Shown: positions 22,460 through 33,420 of the stretch, one piece after another | How positions within the stretch are numbered: position 1 is the stretch's first letter | How the letters are laid out: each line of letters starts with the position of its first letter | Source of the DNA: Liolophura sinensis | Taxonomy: Eukaryota; Mollusca; Polyplacophora; Chitonida; Chitonidae | DNA length: 64,000 nucleotides | Assembly (NCBI RefSeq): GCF_032854445.1 | Contig: NC_088300.1 | Span: 35,013,608 to 35,077,607, forward strand | Direction: 5' to 3' | Program-made: the position numbers and the translations under genes | The notes under the pieces: model-generated | Databases searched by the model: none | Seen by the model: the letters and a program-made list of their open reading frames with translations, nothing else | Told to the model about the DNA's origin: nothing

Positions 22460-22779
22460 GAATGCAACAAATCCGTTAGAGGGCGCTGTTTCTAAGCTAC
22501 CAATACCATCCCTGTCACATTTCCGGATTTGTCGGTTAACTTGTCACCTTTTCTGCGGAGTTTTCTACACGATACACAAGCAAACGCAACCTTTTACAAT
22601 ACCTTTAGAATAACTGACGTATATGTTTGAAAGCATGGCTCTATCGTGTGGGGTTTTGCTACACGAGTTCTTTTGCTACTGTACAGATTGGAGATTGAAC
22701 CCGTTGCACGATGGGTAAGTCTTTCGCCGGAATCGGAACGAGGCTGCGCGCATGTGGCCTCTTTCGCTGAACAGCCATC
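22460..22779. promoter_or_regulatory. Bidirectional promoter, PIGH / RPS29
   Basis: Only 320 bp separate the two start codons, which point away from each other, so both promoters and both 5' leaders must lie here or overlap. The interval is less AT-rich than its surroundings. No TATA box is obvious at a position fitting RPS29; the interval therefore looks like a TATA-less housekeeping type. Shared use is inferred from geometry. Confidence 0.65.
22758..22767 (+). promoter_or_regulatory. RPS29: Candidate 5'TOP start of RPS29 mRNA
   Basis: CCTCTTTCGC lies 13-22 bases before the ATG. Ribosomal-protein mRNAs of animals normally start at a C within such a pyrimidine tract (5'TOP), which couples translation to TOR signalling. 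The predicted leader would be about 20 nt, typical for these genes. The start site itself is inferred. Confidence 0.6.
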
Positions 22780-22841
22780 ATGGGGTTCGCCAACATTTGG
22801 AATGCTCATCCAAAACGATTTGGTCCCGGCTCTAGGCATTG
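22780..22841 (+). CDS. RPS29: RPS29 exon 1 coding part
   Basis: 62 nt from ATG (context GCCATCATGG) to a CATTG|GTAAAT donor. It encodes residues 1-20 and two bases of Cys21. Confidence 0.97.
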
Positions 22842-25800
22842 GTAAATAAGTTTGTAATTGGCAGAACTGATATTTGTTACCCCTTTTTGTAGATGTTTGT
22901 AGAAATCGTCTCATATGTGCGTTTAAATTGCCGACAAATGGGTGATGATGTTCAGCCTAGCACATCGCTACAACAACAACTGTAACTAGACATAAAGAGG
23001 ATTCTGAGACTCGCTGTACCAGTAGTTTGAATGAACTGTAGATGTTTTGACGTTGAATGGATAAAAGTACAACTTGGCATTGACCGTTTCTGTTATGAGA
23101 TTGAATATCATTCAAAATGCACGAATATCATTCAAAGCACTTCTCAGTTTGTATGAGGAAAAGAATATCGAAAAAGCTTGAGTCACAATTGACATCATGA
23201 ACTCTACAATGAGTTTATTAAGTCAGACGATCCACTGCTAATTCTTGAAAGTGTAACGTTTGGCCACAAGACACTTAACCTCACAAACCATGTGACAGTT
23301 TCAAACACAACAAGAAAACACCTAACTGGGTATCTGCCTCTATGGCTAAAAGAAGATTGTGTGGCTTCATTTTGAAAATACATATTATAATGTATTTATT
23401 TACTTGATTTTTATTAACCGATAGTCAAATACCCAAACTCAGAGCCCGGCAGTTCTGCAGGGTTCAATGGCGGCTCAAAGCAACTTCCTATGATATATCT
23501 GTATACTAGCCGCAGCTGGTCTGATGGTTACTGAATCAACATAGGTACCATCATATCAAATTTTACCCAGTTCAGTGGCATAAGTTGACCCTTGCACCTA
23601 TCAGTTTAGCATACATGATAAGCATCATCACTGCTGTTCTTCACATTAAGCAGAAACACTAAGGAAGCCGGCTCTCAAACATGCCAAATCACATTTTCCC
23701 CACATTGCTGCTGTGGCTCAATAGGAATGAAATATACCACACTTACTGACCTGAATAGGCCACTGATCACCATGTTGGAACTTGCATTATTGACATTCTT
23801 TTGCCGACCAGTGAGTTGATGAACATTCTGAGCGCACCAGTGTGGTGAGTGTAAGGTACATCACTCAAATACCTAGAAGCCCCTAATCAATCATTATAAA
23901 GAGAGAGCAGAGATAAAATGTATAAGTAAAAAGTGCTTTTGGAGATATGACTTTGAGGTGTATTTTTTAACCACCAATAAATTCAAACTGGGTTTGGAAG
24001 TTGATTCTTTTAGTGTTGGTGTGCTATCAACTATCAGATCATCAAATATCACCAAATATAACCACAATCGACAAGAAATATTATTGAACAAACTCTCGTT
24101 GAAAATATTCGGCTGTATTCATCAGGTGTGCTTGTGTAGTTCATGGTGACCAGCTCAGACCTGTAATGAGTACTAAGTTTGGCATGCCTACTGGTTTGTC
24201 AGTAGTGTGAACATTACAGGAACTAAACTGCATTACGTTGGAATTATAACTGTGGTCATAGGTAAAACGTGATACAAATGTAACCAGAATTTTGGAAACT
24301 TCAAACTCCAAAATAATTGTTTGAACTTGTCTGTGTTGTACATGCATATATTTGTGTTGTACTGGTAAGTCTGCCATGATTATCGTGACTGAAGTTAAAC
24401 TTCTTCTTACCTGTAGTACATTTATTCCAACTGATTCTTGTCTTTGAATTTTACAATTAGTATTTAATTTTGACTGCACACATTCGTTTATCTCCTTACA
24501 GCCGAGTATGCAACAACAGCCATGGTTTAATTAGGAAGTACAAGCTGAACATTTGCCGGCGTTGTTTCAGGCAGTATGCACCAGATATTGGATTTAAGAA
24601 GGTAAAAAGTTAACCTTGTAACTTCGTGATAATTTCGATTTGGTAAATTCACTACTTTATGAGATAGAAAAAGGAAGATTTTCAGCACCCTTTTAATTTG
24701 GGTGCTTGTTTAATATTGGTTTCAAAAAAGGCCTGTTTATGACCAGATGTGAGAAACAATTTGCTTCTGTTTTTCTTAGATACATAAATGTACGTATTGT
24801 AAAATGTGAGTATTGTAAAATGTGATTCTGTAACCAGCAACACAACTTGTTTGACACCCGTTAAAGACATTCTTGGCCCACATCCAAGAACCCTTATTCC
24901 AGAATTTTCGCATTTTTTTCGCAGCATGGTTAAATTGCTTTGTTGCAACCCATCATGTAGTGACAATGTCACGTGTACCTTCTCCCTCAAAATGGATGGC
25001 TGTGTTATATTATGGTTACAAACTGAATGGAATCATCAGATATGTGTCAAATTCTGTTGAAATAAATTGTAGTTTATGCAAAGTGCAATGATTTCCTGGA
25101 AACATCAATTGGTTTGACAATAGCCTATCGTATTAAGTCAGGTAAAAAATGGCTGTTTTGACACATCCATTGGACTACGACTTTACCGAGTAACCAGCTT
25201 GTTTGGACATAGGCACCAAAATAATGTGCCATCATTTCTCGTATTTATGATGGCTTTTCAGAGTTATTCGTGAGGATAGTGTCCACCCAGCTACAATCAA
25301 AATTGTCCTTTGCCATATAAGCTAAAATGTGGTTTTTAAATCTGATAACGTACACCTTGATACAGTATGATACAGTGCTGAAGAGAAAATATACTCCGTC
25401 ATGTCAGTAATATTGTGACATTGCACGTGTAGCAGATACATAATCAAGACAAATTATGCAAGTTCCAGGTTGAGACTAAGTTATCTTGGGCCAATATCAG
25501 CTACCATATTTGATATCACCTCTGATCAATTGGTTAAATAAATGATTGTGGACATTTTGGTTACCATGTGCCAGACAACCATCTTTTCGTCTTCATCGCT
25601 GTGCGTTCAAGTCCAGCTCATGCTGGCTTCCTCTCCGGCCGGGAAGTGGGTAGGTCTGGCAGCAACCTGCGGATGATCGTGGGTTTCCCCCGGCCTATGC
25701 CCGGTTTCCACCCACCATAATGCTGGCCGCTGTCGTATAAGTGAAATAAAACACCAATGAAATAAATAAATAAATTTTCGTCTTCATTATATTACAAGTT

Positions 25801-25845
25801 TGACTCCTATACGGGGATTTTTTTTTCTGTTCACAGCTGGATTAA
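22780..25845 (+). CDS. RPS29: 40S ribosomal protein S29 (uS14), 3 exons
   Basis: Complete gene: 22780-22841, 24502-24601 and 25837-25845 join to 56 residues, the usual animal length. The protein is a zinc-binding component of the small-subunit head. Visible hallmarks are [19 protein letters not shown] at the start, the four Cys of a C-x2-C...C-x2-C zinc site (Cys21, Cys24, Cys39, Cys42), [18 protein letters not shown] and a C-terminal IGFKKLD. Intron 1 (GTAAAT...TTACAG) splits the Cys21 codon and intron 2 lies before the last two codons. The last coding exon holds only Leu-Asp-stop, as in other animal RPS29 genes. All splice sites are GT-AG and all junctions keep frame. It is expected to be highly expressed and shares its promoter region with PIGH. 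Confidence 0.98.
24502..24601 (+). CDS. RPS29: RPS29 exon 2
   Basis: 100 nt between CTCCTTACAG and AAG|GTAAAA. It completes Cys21 and encodes the rest of the zinc site and the basic core, residues 21-54. Confidence 0.98.
25597..25774 (+). mobile_element. SINE family 1, 5' truncated, in RPS29 intron 2
   Basis: The copy begins inside the box-B region (GCGTTCAAGTCCAGCTCATG) and runs to an (AAATA)n tail, ending about 60 bp before the exon 3 acceptor. It has a perfect 13-bp target-site duplication, TTTTCGTCTTCAT (25584-25596 and 25775-25787). Truncation at the head with intact duplications is the mark of incomplete target-primed reverse transcription. Confidence 0.95.
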
Positions 25846-26050
25846 GATTATTTCCCTTGATGGAGGGATGGGATTGTGTGGCTGAAGGAATGATGTCCCA
25901 GGGGCAGACACAACCAGCCAGTCATGATGTCTGATCAAACCTTGAACTGTTTACCAGGATTGTACAGATGTCTTGAATGTGCAGACTTTGAGCTGTTCAT
26001 CAATATCTAACATGTAGTCCTCGCCCAATAAATCTTATTTCCTCCATCAC
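25837..26050 (+). CDS. RPS29: RPS29 exon 3: last two codons, stop and 3' UTR
   Basis: After TTCTGTTCACAG, CTG GAT TAA (25837-25845) ends the protein. About 180 bases of 3' UTR follow to a poly(A) signal. The 3' limit is approximate. Confidence 0.9.
26027..26032 (+). terminator. RPS29: RPS29 poly(A) signal AATAAA
   Basis: AATAAA about 180 bases after the stop, followed within 25 bases by T-rich and GT-containing sequence, as expected for a cleavage site near 26045-26055. Confidence 0.8.
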
Positions 26051-26638
26051 ATCTGTGGATTTGTATTTTGTTTTCAGACAAAAATTTAAGAATTACTAGT
26101 TTGCAAACCTAATGAGGTATGCTAAGTAGTTCTGTCCAAGATGTACAGGATTTCTTCAAACCAGAAGCTTGACAGCTTCATGTATTAGAAATATATTTTT
26201 TAATTTATAAACATGAACTTCATGTTTGTTTATAACATTAGTCTACGAAACACTGATATATAAAGCAGTCATACAATCAATGGCGGGAGTTAGCCTTGGC
26301 CAAGAGACAAAAATCCTGACCTTCAGGAAGTTCAATTGAGTGAAGTAAGCAAAAGGTTTGTGTTAAACCATGCCTTTTATATAAAATGGAGAGTGGGTTG
26401 TCTATAAATCACTTGGTCACACCAGGCTTCGGTTCAGCCTCATTTAGTACGCCATTTTCCAGATTCCACTGCCTTTATTGCAGTTGGGTCCAGTTAAAAG
26501 TAAGCCCTTGTGTTGCCTTCAAATGAAGTTTGCTAGAGACCACTAAGCTTCAACGAATCTGACATGTCACAGGGGGTTGTTGAACAGTTAGTTGCAAGGT
26601 CATTGGTTTGTTCGAGTACCCGCCATCCATTGGCTGCC

Positions 26639-26639
<1 letters not shown>

Positions 26640-26689
<50 letters not shown>

Positions 26690-26690
26690 A
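26640..26690. repeat. (TA)n microsatellite
   Basis: About 42 bases of uninterrupted TA followed by TACATATA. Confidence 0.98.
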
Positions 26691-26847
26691 GGTTGTAGAT
26701 ATGACGTCAATACGGCGAGATGTGGCGATAAATCGTAACAACCAATTGTGCCAACCTGCATTGACAAACGGATACATCGTATGCTGGATCAATTGGCTTC
26801 TAGCTATCACAAGCGGATGTATTTGAACTGGAGCCTTCATGGTCAGG

Positions 26848-27196
26848 TACCGGCCCCAATAGCGCAGTTGGCAGAGCGTCCGCTTCGGGAGCGGTAGATC
26901 CAGGGTTAACCCAGGGTTTAGTCTCAACTAAGACTTTAAAAGAGGAAGTTGTAACTTCCTCGCTTGGCGTTCAGCATGAAGAGGAGAGTGCAACGACTCA
27001 TATCAGTATAATGGCTCGGGCGGAGCGGCTTACTTGCCTTCGGTAAGGCGTCTCGGTGAAGTAGCACTAGATAAAAGAGTGGTGGAAATCGTCCTGCAAC
27101 AAGGGAGCACATTACATGCACTCTAAGGATTCTTTCGTCGTCATATGACTGAAAAATCGTTAAGTATGACGTTAAACCCCAAGCACTCACTCATGA
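26848..27196 (+). mobile_element. SINE family 2, full length
   Basis: Plus-oriented. CGGCCCCAATAGCGCAGTTGGCAGAGCG contains box A (TAGCGCAGTTGG, 26860-26871). CGCTTCGGGAGCG (26881-26893) looks like an anticodon stem-loop with CGG, as in tRNA-Pro, and GGTAGATCCAGGGTTAACC is box-B-like. The body and the GACGTTAAACCCCAAGCACTCACTCA tail follow. Flanks TCATGGTCAG (26838) and TCATGATCAG (27197) form a 9/10 duplication. Confidence 0.93.
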
Positions 27197-28135
27197 TCAT
27201 GATCAGCCTTGAAAAACGCTCGTGAACGATGCGTATGATAAGCCGGAGTTGATTTTATCATCATCTTGAATCATTGCATTAAAGGTGTTTGTTGCTGAAT
27301 GTTGTTGTCACGGGTTGGGTTTATAAACTCTCCGTGCAACGAAGTGGAGAGAGAGTGACGTGCAGACAAACCTTTACGAATATGGAAGATGCATAAGCAC
27401 ATTTGTTAAGTGCTGCTTGTGTGCAAATTAAACTTGGACCTCGTGACCGGCGCCCAGTAAAAAAACACATTTTGAGACTCTGCAAGGTTCCTGGAAAAAC
27501 GGAATTTCTGTGTTAGTGTCCGGCTAAGCTTTCTTTTCTAGTTCACTTTTACTGTAATTCGCCAAATTATTATCAAACTGCATGTACAGTCACCACTCTG
27601 GCATAACTTCAAGTGAGGGAAATACAAAAATTCAGTAATTTGACACGTCCATTATATCCATCAAATCAAGGAAGTTCAAATCGTTATCAGGGAATCATGT
27701 TCTTACAGTTGGTGGAATTACACTTTTTGTACGAACATGTAAGGCGATGGAGGTAAGTTTCCTGTAAGCTAACTAGATGTATTCATGTCCAGTGGTGTCC
27801 AGGTTCTTCTATTCTGATCTGCTGACTTGCTGAATAAAATCAATCGATCAGTCCGTGTTTCGTGTTTGATGCATTTACAAATTGGTGGATCCTCGTAAAT
27901 GTACGGGCGACTTTGTGACATGAATTCAACAAATCTGACTTGCTCTGGCATGCAACATAATCGTTGATGAACTATACATAAAATACAGGTACGTAAGATG
28001 TTAAACTGAACATCTAGAATCAAGAATCCAGAAACCTGGCTAGAATCAAGTAAAGGATATACAGAACCCCTTTGAGACCTGGGGTATGGACTTTTCTTTT
28101 TTTTTTTTTTTTTCACATTTTGTCTTCCCTCTCAC
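27197..28135. other. Intergenic, one exon-like segment
   Basis: No recognised gene. A plus-strand segment at 27709-27752 sits between TTCTTACAG and GGAG|GTAAGT and is discussed under findings. A T-run at 28096-28113 is present. Confidence 0.4.
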
Positions 28136-28168
28136 CTAGAACTAATATAACAGTTATATTAGTTCTAG
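28136..28168. repeat. 33-bp perfect palindrome with 7-bp flanking direct repeats
   Basis: CTAGAACTAATATAAC, a single A, then its exact reverse complement GTTATATTAGTTCTAG. It is bordered on both sides, without gap, by CTCTCAC (28129-28135 and 28169-28175). This is the geometry of a tiny insertion with a target-site duplication, though other repair origins are possible. Confidence 0.9.
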
Positions 28169-28342
28169 CTCTCACTTAAAGATGAAAACCAAATTCAAAC
28201 TGTAAATACTTTAAATTTGACAAAAAGTATTGTTGTCTAGCAAGGCAGTCGTATTTTGTCAATTCCCTTCTGATTAGGAGAATTGGCTCACTAGGGTGGG
28301 AAAGTTGTTACCTGTTTTGAAAACATATATACACAAACAACT

Positions 28343-28473
28343 GTTACTCTTAAAAAACGAAAGCTTCATTTTGTCGCAATATTTCAGCATTTTTTTTTTC
28401 TGCCATCATTTCTGTTGATGGAAAAATGATGGAGATATTGAGTTAAAATGAGGCTTTCATTTTTGGGAGTAAC
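28343..28473. mobile_element. 131-bp hairpin MITE, family H1 (short form)
   Basis: The ends are GTTACTC and GAGTAAC. The arms GTTACTCTTAAAAAACGAAAG / CTTTCATTTTTGGGAGTAAC and TCATTTTGTCGCAATATT / GATATTGAGTTAAAATGA are inverted copies with a short centre containing CCATCATTT/AAATGATGG. It shares its arm sequence with the long element at 48429-48902. Confidence 0.85.
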
Positions 28474-28654
28474 AATACTTGTGTATCACGTGAAATTTAT
28501 CAGTGGATGTAGGCCATGCTAAACTGTGCTTACCGAATTGCATCCTGTTGCAATTTGTCTATAGTGTGCACCACTGCTTGTGTAGACCACTGCCAATGGT
28601 GATATTGTGGGTCTTGTATGTTAACAAGATCAACAGTCCAGTTGCTGCCTTCCT

Positions 28655-28745
28655 GTCCGGCCCCACGTGGGAGGGTCTGGCATCAACCTACGAATGGTCA
28701 ACAATTAACTTCGGTCCGGTTTCCTCCCATCATGAAATATTCTAG
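28655..28745 (+). mobile_element. SINE family 1 fragment
   Basis: TCCGGCCCCACGTGGGAGGGTCTGGCATCAACCT, then GGTCCGGTTTCCTCCCATCAT and GAAATATTCTAGAATAC match the family-1 middle and tail. Both ends are missing. Confidence 0.7.
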
Positions 28746-29930
28746 AATACCGATACAGTGTGAAACTGACATCAGTCAAACGAATGGCACGGTACCATCG
28801 GCGGAGCTTTCAAAATTTTATGTAAGTAGGTCGATTTATTCATATTTTTAGTGGAGGCGGAACAACTCTTGATTTATAGCCATTTGCAAACGAAATAATG
28901 ACTAATTTGAGGCACACATGAGGCTCTTCCAGGCATTTTGGTCATTTTCTCTCATTTTGTTGTTGAGACCATCTGCTGGAATGCTTTTAGTTTTCAATAA
29001 TTTGGTATACATAGATCTAAATACCAAAGATAAAAACGGCACGTATAGTTTTAAAGATGTTAGTAAAAGAGTATGGATTTGGAAAAGTTTTAACTTTAAT
29101 GATCATTCAGAAAAATGTAGGATAAATGTTAAAAATAGTTTTTTTAGTGAAAACAGTTAATTATTCACTTGAACAATATACAATATTTGCAAACAGATTA
29201 TTTTTTACAATTTTTTCTGTTATTTTCGTTTACTTCAGTACGTTAGCTTATATACACACACACATGTATATACGCCACAAACACACACACACATATGACT
29301 GTACGATCAATGTTTTGGGCTATACACAAGGAAAATGTGGAATTTTGCTACACTGCAGGGATTATATATAGTATTAAGTTTCCCTAGGGATGAAAACCAT
29401 GTTCCTACAGTTACAGTTGCATGTCGAAATTGATTTATCATATTGTGGTAGGTCTTAACATGTAATTAGTACACGTATCACGGTGTTTTACTCTTTAGGT
29501 TTCCGGGCGTTAAAATTTGTGTGTCTTATATTTTGGCTCTTTAGTGAAATAGGTAGGGAATTATAATTTATATTTTATGGTGACGATGAAGATGAATATG
29601 GATAGGCATATATATATATATACTTGTCTGTGATAGGCAACGTTTTGAAAATTCCATAAAATCGTTCATCTACAAATCTGTTTGGTCAGGTGATAACAGG
29701 ATTATTTTGACGTTGATCAATAGCTTGTATAACAGATTCTAAAATGCGCCCTGGTCCGCGGCTGCGTTTGATTGACGCTCGAAAGTTTAAGCAGAAATAA
29801 TTTATAAACAAATCTCAATTTGGGGCATGATGTCGGCTTAATCGAATAATATCATGATATATCGTTTCCTGTATGATTTTACAATTGGTCTTTTGATGGT
29901 AATAACCCTTAATTTTACACAGTTCGTTTA
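28746..29930. other. Intergenic, one ORF of note
   Basis: AT-rich. An 80-codon ATG-initiated frame with a hydrophobic start (28918-29160, plus) is the only item of note and is listed under findings. No splice structure or similarity supports it. Confidence 0.4.
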
Positions 29931-29939
29931 AAGGAGCGT

Positions 29940-30195
29940 GCTTAGTGTTTTACGTTATACTTATATATTTTTCATTTATATGACGACCAGGAGTCGTTAG
30001 GTGTGTGTACATATACTGTGTCTGCTTGTGGCAGGTCAAAGTGCTGCCGCCACTGCATGAAGTATCATGCCGATGACACCAGACATGACACCCGACCCAG
30101 TCACATTATACCCAGTCATGTTATATATAGTCACAAATACCATTTTTAAAGGTTTTGGTGTGACGTCGACCCGACCCGGGTTTGATCTTCGCATC
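29940..30195. mobile_element. SINE family 2 related element (variant b)
   Basis: Shares TTTTTCATTTATATGACGACCAGGAGTCGTTAGGTGTGTGTACATATA and GCCGATGACACCAGACATGACACC with 10682-11005, and ends in a GGTTTTGGTGTGACG block like the other copies. The head is degenerate. Confidence 0.75.
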
Positions 30196-30477
30196 AGTTG
30201 TGAAATCATGCGTGTATGGGTGCAATTGAACAATGTAGCCACTGAACCCTTCTTCTTGTATACACTGCAACTGTTATCCTCTCATGTACAACTCATCCAC
30301 ATGTTGTACACTGTCATTTCTAAACCTGAACTTTGTCTCAATCAAAACGCATGCGTTGTTCGTCTTTTGTAGCCAAACTCTTGAGAATCTTGAGAATATG
30401 AATAAATTAATTTCACCCAAAACCTCACCATAGCGATCATTTATTTCATTTAGACCGTTCAATGAACCTGTATTTGC

Positions 30478-30478
<1 letters not shown>

Positions 30479-30526
<48 letters not shown>
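30479..30526. repeat. (GT)n microsatellite
   Basis: About 47 bases of GT repeats followed by T-rich DNA. Confidence 0.98.
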
Positions 30527-30679
30527 TTTTGTTTTTTTTTTTTTTTCTTCTTCTTTTCATACTTATTCTTTTTTTATTGGGGTTAATTTGATGCTTTGTG
30601 TATTTCACTTATTCCTCGACAGACAGGTTTCTGCATGGGTCAATCTCACTGTGAGGCCACTTCTCTCTTCCATATGCTG

Positions 30680-31850
30680 ACGTGTTGCTAACTAATTACA
30701 GTTAGCCTTAGGAGCAGTTATTAGATCTATTACTTAAGTCAGATTTGCTTTAAGTGGACGAAACCGATGAGCGAATGCTGCAACCGAACCATGCAGAGAA
30801 TTCGTTAAAATATCTACTGTGTGTACTGGTGAAACAAAAATCTATATTATATATAGGACATTGTTTCAAAATTGAAAACATTAAATTTATTCAAAGAAAT
30901 CTGTTTGAGCACTTACATGAGGTACTAATTACCGCACTTAACACGGAATCGGTTTCAAGCTCTTAACATGGCCAGAATGAAGTTCGTTTAACGTTCAACT
31001 TGGACATTGCTTCATATAGCTTTTTACCGACACCTGCAAAAACTTCAAAATGGGTTTAACTCAGCTGATGCGGAAAAAATATTGTAATGTGTGTTACAAA
31101 AGAATTACGTTGGTACATTATAATGAGATGTTGATATGGACGAAGCATGTATAACACCCATGAACTTACGTTTACACGGTTACCGACATTGTGTCAGATG
31201 ATATTATTTTGGGAACCTACGTCAGCCAAGTCATCAATCAGGACAAAAAAAGGGGGCATACCATCTATCATTGCTCGGCTTGGCAGGAAGCTTAGATATA
31301 CGGGATACCATTCTCTCCATACCCTATCACTGACGTCGCCTATCATCCACATTGACGTAAACGTGCTCTGCATGTAAGCGATAAAACTTGGCCCTTCGGC
31401 AATACATCGTGTTAAAGGCGAGAAGAAAATAACAACAACTCCGACAGTCGGCCATAGGATGTATTACATATCGCAGTGCTCAAACTGACATTTAAAGCAA
31501 ACATACCAATCTGTCGGTGAATGTTTTTGTTGGTATTCAAGAGCATTTCTTCCGTTTACCCCTCACTCCTCCATCCTCCCCATCCCTATAACGTAAGGCA
31601 CCAATGAGAGAAACAGTAACTATAGTATACAATTATACCCGTTCCTGTCATATGGATATTTAACACAGAAAACATACCAGCACCGCGTCTGGTCTCCCAA
31701 ATACCCACCTATAAAACTTACAGCCACCACAACAATCAAACGAATAAATAAGCACCAACAGATGGATATACATGAGAATTAATTTCTGTTTTGGGAAGTA
31801 AATTACAAGACATGGAGTAAACTGCCTTAATTTTTCCACCTACAAGGATG
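30680..31850. other. Intergenic, nothing recognised
   Basis: Several open frames of 60-77 codons occur, none with splice sites, similarity or a conserved motif that I can name. Confidence 0.45.
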
Positions 31851-31852
31851 AA

Positions 31853-31960
31853 ACGTGGGTTTCCTCCCACCATAATGCTGGCCACCGTCGTATAAGTGAA
31901 ACATTCTGGAGTATGCCATAAAACACCAATCAAATAAATAAATAAATAAATAAATAAAAA
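31853..31960 (+). mobile_element. SINE family 1, 3' fragment
   Basis: ACGTGGGTTTCCTCCCACCATAATGCTGGCC, CGTCGTATAAGTGAAACATTCTGGAGTATGCC, AACACCAATC and a long (AAATA)n tail. 5' truncated. Confidence 0.9.
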
Positions 31961-32681
31961 GAATTTCATATGTTACCAATAAGAGTAGATTGACATTTTC
32001 AGCATTTTTATTTTTTGTATAAATAAAGAGGAACTCCTCCAAAATGAGGAAAGATCTCATGCCTGTACAGTATGTGTGGAATTGTAGCCTTTGCCACATG
32101 AAGACAATTTTAGCACGAAGCCATCTGATAGATAAACTCACCCAAAAGGTTCTCAATGCAGACAATGCCCCCTTCCCCCCTCCCTTGACAGGTGTAAAAA
32201 ATCAAGAAAACTGGAATCTGTCATGTGTGGTATATGTATGATAACACTTCAGTTTTTCTGAAAAGAAATTAATCAAACTTTGTCCCATAAGGTGGACGAG
32301 TAAGTAAAAATCCATCATTTGAAAAACGCTAAACATTAAGAGAAATACAATATTTAAAGATCGTCTCCTACAATCTGTAAATAAAATATTCTGTGCATGA
32401 AAACATTTTCTTTTTTTTATCGACACCTAATTTGACCCATACAACAGAATTTAAACCTTGCAATTCATCTTATTAAGTTAAGAAAAATAAAGATGCCACT
32501 CTTTCCGCCCAATCTAACATTCTTTCTTCCAAATTTATATTTATGGGTCCAGTTGCACATGAGAGAGATCTGTTCAAGCAATTTTTAGCATCACCTACTA
32601 ATGACAATCATTTCTGCCATATACCTTGCACATCTGTAATCATCTACAAGAGAAATACATTTTCCTGGCCATGACCACCCA

Positions 32682-33225
32682 TTAAAGGAGAAGAAAACAT
32701 AAAAATGCCAAAATCAATTTGAAATTTTTTTTCAAGAGAAAAGCATATTTGAAAATATTTTTATATGGTAGGTATTTGGGACCAACCTTTGGTGTTTATC
32801 GTTGTTGCATAATAATGTTCTAAATAAGGATATGATGCTTGTAAAATAATAAATTTATTTGAATGTAATTTTGTTGTTTATATCGAAACATATGCATTTA
32901 ACCTAAATTATGATATTATTTATGAATATATTAAAAATATTAATAAGATCCAAAAGGAGGTTTAATACATTTGTTAGCTGAAAAGAACAAATTCTAGTGC
33001 AAAAATACTTATTAAACCTGTGTTACATCCTCACTTATAACATTATTAAACAGAGACTATAAATATCAAAAGGTGGTCCCAAATACCCACCATACAAAAA
33101 TTATTTTCAAGTGTCTTTTTCTCCTTAAGGAAAAATCAGAAAAAATACTGAAAACCACATTTAGGAATAACTTTTTGCATTCTTTTATCTGAAGTTTGTC
33201 ATTTTTATGTTTTATCCACCTTTAA
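32682..33225. mobile_element. 544-bp foldback element with TTAA ends
   Basis: Long inverted arms. The left end TTAAAGGAGAAGAAAACATAAAAATG pairs with the right end CATTTTTATGTTTTATCCACCTTTAA. Further in, GGTAGGTATTTGGGACCAACCTTT (from about 32768) pairs with AAAGGTGGTCCCAAATACCCACC (about 33070-33092). TTAA at both borders fits a piggyBac-type target, but could also be part of the inverted repeat itself. There is no coding capacity. Confidence 0.8.
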
Positions 33226-33420
33226 TACAGTATTATAAACTTTACACTCTTAAAGCATTGCCAAATCCTGCAGTATACAATGTACTTCCATTGGATTTGG
33301 AATCCAAAAAAAAATATACTGCCAAATATGGCCATGCTTTTGGAACGTATATAATCTTTGAAAGAAAGCCCAGGAGTAAAACAAACTAAAACCACAACAT
33401 TAATGATGAAATCAATTGTT

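Noticed and set aside
22594-22914. 106-codon minus-strand frame over the RPS29 promoter and exon 1
   Set aside because: An antisense shadow of RPS29 exon 1 and its promoter.
22937-23008. Possible box C/D snoRNA in RPS29 intron 1 (GTGATGA and, about 65 bases on, CTGA)
   Set aside because: The sequences flanking the two boxes do not pair into a terminal stem, and no C'/D' boxes are clear.
27769-28116. 115-codon minus-strand frame beginning with a Lys run
   Set aside because: It starts at GTG, the Lys run is only the complement of a T run, and no similarity or splice sites support it.
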